From assembly GCA_900553655.1 (NCBI GenBank), contig USEQ01000082.1, forward strand, positions 1 to 6,380: a stretch of DNA of 6,380 bases. The letters run 5' to 3'. Source of the DNA: an uncultured Slackia sp. (GTDB lineage: Bacteria > Actinomycetota > Coriobacteriia > Coriobacteriales > Eggerthellaceae). The notes below the pieces were generated by a model that saw only the letters and a program-made list of their open reading frames with translations, ran no database searches and was not told the origin of the DNA. The translations under genes were made by a program, and so were the position numbers. Every line of letters starts with the position of its first letter. The first letter of the stretch is position 1. Shown one piece after another: positions 1 to 5,204 of this stretch.

Positions 1-306
1 ACCGCTCCTGCCGAGGCCGCTCCGGCTCGTCCCGCACATTGGGTGGAGGTAACCGCTCCTATGGTCGGTACGTTCTACGCTGCTCCGGCTCCGGGCGAAG
101 CGCCCTTCGTCAAGGTTGGGGACGAAGTTGCCGCGGGCGAGACCTTGTGTATCGTCGAAGCTATGAAGCTCATGAACGAAATTGCCGCTCCTCAGATGGG
201 CACCGTGCGCGAAGTCTGCCTTGATGACGCCACGCCCGTTGAATTCGGCACGCCTTTGTTCTACATCGAGCCTCATGGCGCTGCAGATGCAGGCGAGGGG
301 GAATAA
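1..306 (+). CDS. accB: Biotin carboxyl carrier protein of acetyl-CoA carboxylase, C-terminal part (5' end outside window)
   Basis: AccB carries the biotin that AccC carboxylates with bicarbonate and ATP; the carboxyl group then moves to acetyl-CoA to make malonyl-CoA for fatty-acid synthesis in the cytoplasm. The reading frame is open from the window edge and gives 101 residues. Residues 1-13 are an Ala/Pro-rich linker, typical of the flexible arm in AccB, and residues 15-95 form a biotinyl/lipoyl domain. The motif EAMKLMNEI marks the biotin attachment site, with the modified lysine at codon 166-168. The start [12 protein letters not shown] and the close [12 protein letters not shown] are standard for this family. 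A GTG at 43 could be mistaken for a start, but the frame runs upstream without a stop and the linker belongs to the protein. The stop lies 2 bases before accC, so the two are co-translated. A biotin subunit of another carboxylase is possible but less likely. Confidence 0.93.
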   Translation, partial: TAPAEAAPARPAHWVEVTAPMVGTFYAAPAPGEAPFVKVGDEVAAGETLCIVEAMKLMNEIAAPQMGTVREVCLDDATPVEFGTPLFYIEPHGAADAGEGE

Positions 307-308
307 GC

Positions 309-1658
309 GTGTTCAAAAAGATTCTGGTCGCCAATCGCGGAGAGGTCGCGCTGCGCATCATGCGTGCCGCCCGCGAACTTGGCGTGAAAACGGTCGCGGT
401 CTATTCGACGGCGGATAAGGACACGCTGCCGGTGAAATATGCCGACGAGGCGGTTTGCATCGGACCTGCTCCGGCAGGAAAGTCCTACTTGGTCATGTCC
501 AATATCATTGCGGCCGCAGTCACCACGGGCTGCGAAGCGGTGCATCCCGGCTACGGCTTCTTGGCCGAAAACGCCGATTTCGCCCGTGCATGCGCCGAGA
601 ACGACCTTGTTTTCATAGGCCCTGCTCCCGAATGCATCGAGCGCATGGGCAACAAAGCCGTCGCTCGTGAGACCATGGCGGCGTGCGGGGTTCCTACGGT
701 TCCCGGCTCGGACGGTGTGGTGGAAACGGTCGAAGACGCTCGCGCATTCGCCGAGGCCGTCGAATATCCCGTTTTGATCAAGGCTTCCGCAGGCGGCGGC
801 GGTAAGGGCATGCGTGAAGTGCACAGGCCTGAAGACTTGGAGGGCGCGTTCACGGCTGCAAAGGCTGAGGCTGCTGCCGCTTTCGGCAATGACGATGTGT
901 ATCTCGAGAAGCTCGTGCTGCGTCCTCGCCATATCGAGATTCAGGTTCTTGCAGACGATTTCGGCAACCATGTGGCTCTGTGCGAACGCGACTGCTCCAT
1001 TCAGCGTCGCCATCAGAAGCTCCTCGAAGAGGCGCCCTCTCCGGCGCTTGACGACGAGCTGCGCGCAGCCATGGGCGAAGCCGCCGTCAAGGCCGTCGAA
1101 GCCGTGGATTATCGCAACGCCGGCACGATCGAGTTCCTGCTTGATGAGAGCGGCAAGTTCTATTTCATGGAAATGAACACGCGCGTGCAGGTGGAGCATC
1201 CCGTGACTGAGCAGATCACCGGTACCGACATCATCAAGGAACAGCTGCGCATCGCTTCGGGTGAACCTATGAGCTGCGCCGATCGCGTTCCGTTCTCTCC
1301 GAATGGCCATGCGATCGAATTCCGCATCAACGCGGAAGACCCCGAGAACGGATTCCGTCCTTGCCCAGGCACCATCACACGTTTCGACGTTCCGGGCGGT
1401 CCCGGCATTCGCGTCGAGTCTTACATCAACGCAGGGTCGGTCATTTCTCCGTTCTATGACTCCATGGTGGCCAAGCTGATCGTTTGGGGCCAGGATCGTG
1501 AAGAGGCGCTTGCTCGTGGACGTCGTGCGCTCGAGGAGTTCAAAATCGAAGGCATTGCGACGACCATTCCGTTCCACAAGCGTGTGCTTGATGCCGAAAT
1601 CTTCCAGAAGGGCGAAGCTCGCACGGACTTCTTGGACGTGGCGTTCGGCGAAGAATAG
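309..1658 (+). CDS. accC: Biotin carboxylase subunit of acetyl-CoA carboxylase
   Basis: AccC uses ATP and bicarbonate to carboxylate the biotin on AccB, the first half-reaction of acetyl-CoA carboxylase. At 449 residues it has the usual full length. The N-terminal biotin carboxylase domain (about 1-110) opens with [15 protein letters not shown]; the ATP-grasp domain (about 114-315) has K116, K158 and the glycine loop GGGGKGM at 162-168; the C-terminal domain (about 335-442) contains FRINAEDP. Catalytic-site residues match the E. coli enzyme: H208, H235, E275, E288, then [13 protein letters not shown] with R292, Q294, V295 and E296, and R339. I see no missing key residue. The start is a GTG 2 bases after the accB stop, with the purine-rich AGGCGAGGGGGAA stretch in the end of accB as ribosome binding site. 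The same fold occurs in propionyl-CoA and pyruvate carboxylases, but the separate AccB neighbour favours acetyl-CoA carboxylase. No carboxyltransferase gene (accA, accD) lies in the window. Confidence 0.96.
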   Translation: MFKKILVANRGEVALRIMRAARELGVKTVAVYSTADKDTLPVKYADEAVCIGPAPAGKSYLVMSNIIAAAVTTGCEAVHPGYGFLAENADFARACAENDLVFIGPAPECIERMGNKAVARETMAACGVPTVPGSDGVVETVEDARAFAEAVEYPVLIKASAGGGGKGMREVHRPEDLEGAFTAAKAEAAAAFGNDDVYLEKLVLRPRHIEIQVLADDFGNHVALCERDCSIQRRHQKLLEEAPSPALDDELRAAMGEAAVKAVEAVDYRNAGTIEFLLDESGKFYFMEMNTRVQVEHPVTEQITGTDIIKEQLRIASGEPMSCADRVPFSPNGHAIEFRINAEDPENGFRPCPGTITRFDVPGGPGIRVESYINAGSVISPFYDSMVAKLIVWGQDREEALARGRRALEEFKIEGIATTIPFHKRVLDAEIFQKGEARTDFLDVAFGEE

Positions 1659-1692
1659 CCAGAATAGGTTATAAAGGGAAAGATCCGAAGAT

Positions 1693-1730
1693 ACATGCAA
1701 GCGGCGTCCGGTTGGGCGCCGCTTTCGCAT
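1693..1730 (+). terminator. Probable terminator hairpin after accBC
   Basis: Bases 1701-1709 (GCGGCGTCC) pair with 1714-1722 (GGGCGCCGC) around a 4-base loop, with one G-U pair. The stem continues through A-T pairs (1699-1700 with 1723-1724) and, after a 2-base bulge, ATGC 1695-1698 with GCAT 1727-1730. It lies 35 bases after the accC stop. The T tract is short (TTTC), so intrinsic termination may be incomplete. Confidence 0.65.
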
Positions 1731-1779
1731 GCAGCGCGTTTCGCACCGGTTTGCAACTTGGAATCTGCGGCGCGTTTCG
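1731..1779. repeat. Pair of 13-base near-identical direct repeats
   Basis: GCAGCGCGTTTCG at 1731-1743 recurs as GCGGCGCGTTTCG at 1767-1779, with one mismatch and 36 bases from start to start. They lie between the accC hairpin and the candidate promoters of the next unit, so they could be a protein-binding pair. They could equally be chance in GC-rich DNA. Confidence 0.3.
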
Positions 1780-1785
1780 TATATT
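1759..1785 (+). promoter_or_regulatory. Weaker candidate promoter upstream of the YqhY-like gene
   Basis: TTGGAA (1759-1764, four of six matches to the -35 consensus) and TATATT (1780-1785, five of six matches to the -10) are separated by 15 bases, which is shorter than ideal. It would give a leader of about 80 bases before the gene at 1874. It is an alternative or an addition to the site ending at 1834. Confidence 0.22.
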
Positions 1786-1804
1786 CCGTGGAACCAAGAT
1801 GGGT

Positions 1805-1834
1805 TTCGGATGCTGCCTGTGTTTGGGGTAAAAT
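1805..1834 (+). promoter_or_regulatory. Candidate promoter of the YqhY-like-nusB-xseB(-dxs) unit
   Basis: TAAAAT at 1829-1834 is a good -10 box preceded by GGGG. The best -35 candidate is TTCGGA at 1805-1810 with an 18-base spacer, and it is weak. Transcription would start near 1840-1842, about 33 bases before the ATG at 1874. The site lies in the only sizeable gap between forward genes and downstream of a hairpin, where a new transcription unit is expected. This is pattern reading only. Confidence 0.45.
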
Positions 1835-1862
1835 GATAGGATGCTTATTCAACAACGAGCCG

Positions 1863-1868
1863 AAAGGA
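1863..1868 (+). promoter_or_regulatory. Ribosome binding site that sets the start of the YqhY-like gene
   Basis: AAAGGA lies 5 bases before the ATG at 1874. The frame is open back to an ATG at 1841, but only the ATG at 1874 has a ribosome binding site, and it gives the usual short N-terminus (MSEELYVDG) of this family. Confidence 0.7.
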
Positions 1869-1873
1869 CCGTC

Positions 1874-2224
1874 ATGAGCGAAGAATTGTATGTCGACGGC
1901 TTGGGCCTTGCCCCTGGCGTTATGGAAACTATCGTGGCCATCGGCGCTAAAGAAGTCGAGGGCGTTGCGAGCGTGGGTGCCTCCACGTTTTCCGGCATCC
2001 GTTCGCGTTTCGTGTCCAACGCGGCAAGCCAGGGTATCGAAGTCAGCATGAACGAAACCGAGGGCGTGGATATCGCCGTGCATATCGACGTTTTCTACGG
2101 CAGGCCTATTCCCGCCATCGCGTCCGACGTTCGTCAGGGTGTTGCCGACGCCGTTGTCACCCAGGTCGGCTTCAAAGTGTCGTCGGTGGACGTGTATGTC
2201 GACGGCATTCGCTTTTCGGCTTAA
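1874..2224 (+). CDS. Asp23/Gls24 family protein, YqhY-like (DUF322)
   Basis: This 116-residue cytoplasmic-looking protein belongs to the Asp23/Gls24 family. Family features visible are GLAPGVMETIVAIGAKEVEGVASV near the N-terminus (residues 10-34), the central IDVFYGRPIPAIASDVRQGV (71-90) and the closing VDVYVDGIRF (105-114). There is no signal peptide or membrane helix. In B. subtilis the paralogue YqhY is encoded in the accB-accC-yqhY operon, and its loss selects mutations that lower acetyl-CoA carboxylase activity; the position here, after accBC and before nusB, suggests the same lineage and perhaps a similar link to fatty-acid synthesis (inference). The ATG at 1874 is chosen because of the ribosome binding site at 1863-1868; an in-frame ATG at 1841 would add 11 residues. 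The biochemical activity of the family is unknown. The name Asp23 comes from a staphylococcal alkaline-shock protein and does not imply the same role. Confidence 0.88.
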   Translation: MSEELYVDGLGLAPGVMETIVAIGAKEVEGVASVGASTFSGIRSRFVSNAASQGIEVSMNETEGVDIAVHIDVFYGRPIPAIASDVRQGVADAVVTQVGFKVSSVDVYVDGIRFSA

Positions 2225-2245
2225 TACATTCGATTGAGGGGTTAG

Positions 2246-2938
2246 ATGAAACGACACGAACGCTCTTTGGCGCGCCGTTGCGCGCTGCAGGTTCTGTATC
2301 AGAGCGAGCTGCTTGATAAACCGGCCGACATCGTTGTGGAGGAAGGCCTCGTTCCCGAAGACGCGGGCATGGGCGATTACGCGCGTATGCTTATCTTCGG
2401 CGTTGCTTCCCACAGCGCAGAGCTCGACCGTACCATCAGCATGTGTTCACGAAATTGGGCGATTGACCGTATGCCCGTGGTTGACCGCTGCTTGCTGCGA
2501 CTTGCCGTGTTCGAGCTGAAATACGTCGAAGACGTGCCTGTCTCGGTTTCCATCAACGAAGCGGTCGAACTCGCCAAGGAATTCGGCGGCGAAGACGATT
2601 CCCATCGATTCGTCAACGGTGTCCTGGGTCGTCTTGCGCGCAAGCTGGATGGCGAAGACCAGCAGGACTGCGAGGAGGAAGCAAAGAGCGAGGAGCAATC
2701 CGACTCTGCGGTCCAGCAGGAATCGCCTGCATCTTCTGCAGAAGAAGAGGTTGCCGCAGAGGGCGTCCAGGATGCATGCGACCAGGCTTCGGCGGAAGAT
2801 GCCGTTTCGGTCGAGGATTGCAGCGAGCCGAATGAGACTCTGCAGGCAGATTCCGCTGACTCTTCGACGACCGCTGAATATGCGCAAGCATGGATGCGGC
2901 GTCCGATAGGAGTTTTACGGAAATTCGCGACCGCCTAG
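2246..2938 (+). CDS. nusB: Transcription antitermination protein NusB with a long acidic C-terminal extension
   Basis: NusB binds boxA RNA with NusE (ribosomal protein S10) and supports antitermination during rRNA transcription. The NusB fold covers about residues 3-134: the N-terminal RRCALQVLYQSEL, a central WAIDRMPVVDRCLLRLAVFEL (71-91), and the family signature VPVSVSINEAVELAKEFG (97-114) followed by RFVNGVLGRLARKL (121-134). Typical NusB proteins have about 130-160 residues; this one has 230. Residues 136-210 are a low-complexity tail with 24 Asp/Glu against a single Lys, probably disordered. The last 20 residues (EYAQAWMRRP onwards) change to a basic character because they are read in another frame over the start of xseB. 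The ATG at 2246 has GAGGGG (2236-2241) 4 bases upstream, and the gene starts 21 bases after the YqhY-like stop, so both probably share a transcript. Confidence 0.93.
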   Translation: MKRHERSLARRCALQVLYQSELLDKPADIVVEEGLVPEDAGMGDYARMLIFGVASHSAELDRTISMCSRNWAIDRMPVVDRCLLRLAVFELKYVEDVPVSVSINEAVELAKEFGGEDDSHRFVNGVLGRLARKLDGEDQQDCEEEAKSEEQSDSAVQQESPASSAEEEVAAEGVQDACDQASAEDAVSVEDCSEPNETLQADSADSSTTAEYAQAWMRRPIGVLRKFATA

Positions 2939-3084
2939 AGGAAATTGCATCTCAGGTGCGCGGAGACGATATAGCCTTGGACAAGGCGCTCGACCTCTAC
3001 GATGAAGCGGTGAAGCTCGGCATGAAGGCCACAGAGCTTCTTGAGGTCATCGGAGAGGGCGATTCTGAAAACGTCGATAAATAG
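2890..3084 (+). CDS. xseB: Exodeoxyribonuclease VII small subunit
   Basis: XseB is the small subunit of exonuclease VII, which degrades single-stranded DNA from both ends; several XseB copies bind each XseA. The 64-residue product has the family core SFTEIRDRLEEIASQVRGDD (8-27) followed by IALDKALDLYDEAVKLG (28-44), the usual two-helix pattern, and an acidic end. Its first 49 bases overlap nusB in another frame. A stop at 2875-2877 closes the frame upstream, and the ATG at 2890 is the only conventional start that keeps the family N-terminus. No clear ribosome binding site precedes it, so translation is probably coupled to nusB. The AGGAG at 2908-2912 lies inside the gene without a good start codon after it. 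The large-subunit gene xseA, often adjacent in other bacteria, is absent here. Confidence 0.9.
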   Translation: MDAASDRSFTEIRDRLEEIASQVRGDDIALDKALDLYDEAVKLGMKATELLEVIGEGDSENVDK

Positions 3085-3094
3085 GTATAGCGCG

Positions 3095-3118
3095 CGGGTG
3101 CGATTCGTATCGCACCCG
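3095..3118 (+). terminator. Perfect 10-bp hairpin between xseB and dxs (terminator or attenuator)
   Basis: CGGGTGCGAT (3095-3104) pairs perfectly with ATCGCACCCG (3109-3118) around the loop TCGT. Only TTTG follows. It begins 11 bases after the xseB stop and ends 29 bases before the dxs ATG, with no convincing promoter after it. It may be a leaky terminator, an RNA processing or stability element, or a full terminator with dxs expressed by readthrough. Confidence 0.6.
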
Positions 3119-3147
3119 TTTGACAACCCTCAACAAAGGCAAGGTCT

Positions 3148-5049
3148 ATGGAGCACCGTATTCTTGACATGATTTCTTCTCCTGCCGATCTCAAGCTCCT
3201 TACCGATGAGGAGCTTGGCATTCTTGCCTCAGAGATTCGCGAACAGATTCTTTTGACCACCTCCAAGAATGGCGGGCATGTCGCTCCGAGCTTGGGCGTG
3301 GTTGAGCTTACGTTGGCATGCCACAGTCTGCTCGATTGTCCCCATGACAAGCTTCTGTTCGATGTAGGCCATCAGTCGTATGCGCATAAGCTGCTTACGG
3401 GTCGTCTCGGCATTTTCGACACCTTGCGCCAGTATAAGGGAATGTCTGGTTTTCCCAAGGCCGCCGAAAGCCCTTATGATGTGCATCCTTCGGGCCATGC
3501 GTCCGATTCTGTGTCGGTGGCACTTGGCCTTGCCATGGCCCGCGATTTGCGGGGCAGCGACGAGAAAATCGTCACGATCATCGGTGATGCGGCTCTTTCG
3601 GGCGGCATGGCGTTTGAGGCGCTCAATCATGCCGGGCAGCTGCAGACGCCCATGGTGGTGATTCTGAACGACAATGAGATGTCCATCTCGCGCAATGTCG
3701 GGGCGCTTGCCACCTATCTCGGGCATAAGCGCGCATCGCGCGAGTACACCCAAGCCCGCGACGGCCTTCAAAGCGCGCTGGAGGCCAAGGGAGACTGGGG
3801 CCATGGTCTGGTCGATTTCGGACGCAACGTGAAAGACTCGATCAAGCAGATGATCATTCCCGGCGAGATGATTTTCGAGAAACTGGGCTTTTTATGCACT
3901 GCGCCCGTTCCCGGCCATGATATCGCGGCGCTCAAGCATACGTTGCGTGTGGTGCTTGATGCCGAAGTTCCCGTGCTCATGCACGTGGTCACCAAGAAGG
4001 GCATGGGCTACGAGCCGGCCGAGCGCCGCCCCGATGTGTTCCACGGCGTGGGCCCGTTCGATCTGGCTACCGGCGAGGTGAAGAAGTCCTCGTCCGCCGC
4101 TCCTAAATACACGAGCGTGTTCGGCAAGGCTCTCGTGCGTGAGGCGGCCGCCAACGAGGACATCGTGGCTATCACGGCTGCCATGAAAGACGGAACGGGT
4201 CTGAACGAATTCGCCGAACGGTTCCCGAAGCGCTTCATCGATACGGGCATTGCCGAAGAACATGCGGTCGCGCTGGCGAGCGGCCTTGCAATCGGCGGCA
4301 AGAAGCCTGTCGTGGCAATCTATTCCACGTTCATGCAGCGCGCGGTCGACCAGATGGTCATAAACAACGCGCTGCCCGATCTTGACGTGGTGTTTTGTCT
4401 CGACCGTGCGGGGCTTGTCGGCGACGACGGCCCGACGCATCACGGCGTGTTTGATATCGCCTATACGCGCATGATTCCGCATATGAAGGTTATGGCTCCT
4501 TCCGACGAGGCCGAACTGGTGCATATGCTGCATACGGCGCTTTCGCTGCACGGGCCTGTCGCTTTGCGCTATCCGCGTGGAGAGGCACGCGGTGTCGAAT
4601 TGCCCGAGGAGCCACAGGTGCTTGAGGTGGGCACGTCGCGCACGACGCGCGAAGGAAGCGACGTGGCTATTCTTGCGTTCGGACGCATGGTCCAAGAGGC
4701 AGAAGGCGCGGCCGACATCTTAGCCGAAGAAGGCGTTTCGGTTCGCGTGGTCGACATGCGTTGGATTAAGCCGTTCGATGAGAACGCCGTGCGCAAGGCT
4801 GCAATGGAATGCTCGCTTGTCGCCACGGCCGAAGAGGGCGTGATCGAGGGCGGAATAGGCGAGGGCATTCTTGAAGCGCTTGCGGCCAATCCGCCGGCGA
4901 AGGTTCCTCCCGTGTTGACGTTCGGCATTCCCGATCGCTTCGTCAGCCAGGGCAAGGTTCCTTTGCTGCACAAGGAACTCGGCATCGACGCCGAGGGTAT
5001 GGCGCGGCGCATTCGCGAAAAGCTTGCCTCTATGAAAAAGGAGGCGTAA
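3148..5049 (+). CDS. dxs: 1-Deoxy-D-xylulose-5-phosphate synthase
   Basis: Dxs condenses pyruvate and glyceraldehyde 3-phosphate, using thiamine diphosphate and Mg2+, into 1-deoxyxylulose 5-phosphate, the first step of the MEP route to isoprenoids; the product also feeds thiamine and pyridoxal synthesis in many bacteria. The 633 residues match the family length. The N-terminal domain (about 1-305) has GGHVAPSLGVVELT (42-55), FDVGHQSYAHKLLTGR (71-86), SGFPK (100-104), the thiamine diphosphate motif GDAALSGGMAFEALNHAG (146-163) and NDNEMSIS (174-181). The pyrimidine-binding domain (about 320-480) has GIAEEHAV (367-374) with E370 as the expected catalytic glutamate, and DRAGLVGDDGPTHHG (419-433). 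The transketolase C-terminal domain covers about 492-625. AAAGG at 3135-3139 lies 8 bases before the ATG. Two motif positions differ from common versions: GDG is GDA (A148) and GHSSTS is GHASDS (D120). Otherwise it appears intact. Confidence 0.96.
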   Translation: MEHRILDMISSPADLKLLTDEELGILASEIREQILLTTSKNGGHVAPSLGVVELTLACHSLLDCPHDKLLFDVGHQSYAHKLLTGRLGIFDTLRQYKGMSGFPKAAESPYDVHPSGHASDSVSVALGLAMARDLRGSDEKIVTIIGDAALSGGMAFEALNHAGQLQTPMVVILNDNEMSISRNVGALATYLGHKRASREYTQARDGLQSALEAKGDWGHGLVDFGRNVKDSIKQMIIPGEMIFEKLGFLCTAPVPGHDIAALKHTLRVVLDAEVPVLMHVVTKKGMGYEPAERRPDVFHGVGPFDLATGEVKKSSSAAPKYTSVFGKALVREAAANEDIVAITAAMKDGTGLNEFAERFPKRFIDTGIAEEHAVALASGLAIGGKKPVVAIYSTFMQRAVDQMVINNALPDLDVVFCLDRAGLVGDDGPTHHGVFDIAYTRMIPHMKVMAPSDEAELVHMLHTALSLHGPVALRYPRGEARGVELPEEPQVLEVGTSRTTREGSDVAILAFGRMVQEAEGAADILAEEGVSVRVVDMRWIKPFDENAVRKAAMECSLVATAEEGVIEGGIGEGILEALAANPPAKVPPVLTFGIPDRFVSQGKVPLLHKELGIDAEGMARRIREKLASMKKEA

Positions 5050-5101
5050 CCGAGAACGTGCGCTGAAAGCGACTTCGTGCGAATTGCGGATTCAATTCGA
5101 A

Positions 5102-5133
5102 AAGACGGCGACGGGTGGTTCCGTCGCCGTCTT
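5102..5133. terminator. Bidirectional terminator between dxs and the convergent gene
   Basis: AAGACGGCGACGG (5102-5114) pairs perfectly over 13 bp with CCGTCGCCGTCTT (5121-5133) around a 6-base loop. It lies 52 bases after the dxs stop. On the plus strand only CTTG follows, while on the minus strand the stem is followed by TTTTCG, the better tract. It therefore probably serves both dxs and the minus-strand gene that ends at 5205. Confidence 0.8.
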
Positions 5134-5204
5134 GCATGTAAGGCGTTATCGGGAAAGTCGAAAAATCAAGGGGCAGCTGTCCGTCGTGCTTTTCCGATCG
5201 CTCG

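Noticed and set aside
273..1730. 485-codon open frame on the minus strand opposite accC
   Set aside because: It lies antisense to a fully recognisable accC. The open frame is expected from GC-biased codon use, and its product (Arg/His-rich) shows no domain I recognise.
1695..1877. Short plus-strand open frame in the accC-YqhY gap
   Set aside because: It begins inside the hairpin, has no ribosome binding site, overlaps the candidate promoters and resembles no protein I know.
1454..2413. 319-codon minus-strand open frame across accC, the gap and the YqhY-like gene
   Set aside because: It crosses three unrelated forward features and has no recognisable domain, so it is a shadow frame.
3120..3125. 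Perfect TTGACA as a -35 box for dxs
   Set aside because: No -10 box exists at 16-18 bases; that position falls on GGTCTAT at the dxs ribosome binding site and start codon. It is probably the tail of the hairpin.
3892..4695. 267-codon minus-strand open frame inside dxs
   Set aside because: It is antisense to the conserved Dxs core, rich in His and Arg, and has no family features.
5150..5196. 8-bp stem (5150-5157 with 5189-5196) as a second terminator for the minus-strand gene
   Set aside because: It includes a G-U pair and a 31-base loop, so it is much weaker than the hairpin at 5102-5133.
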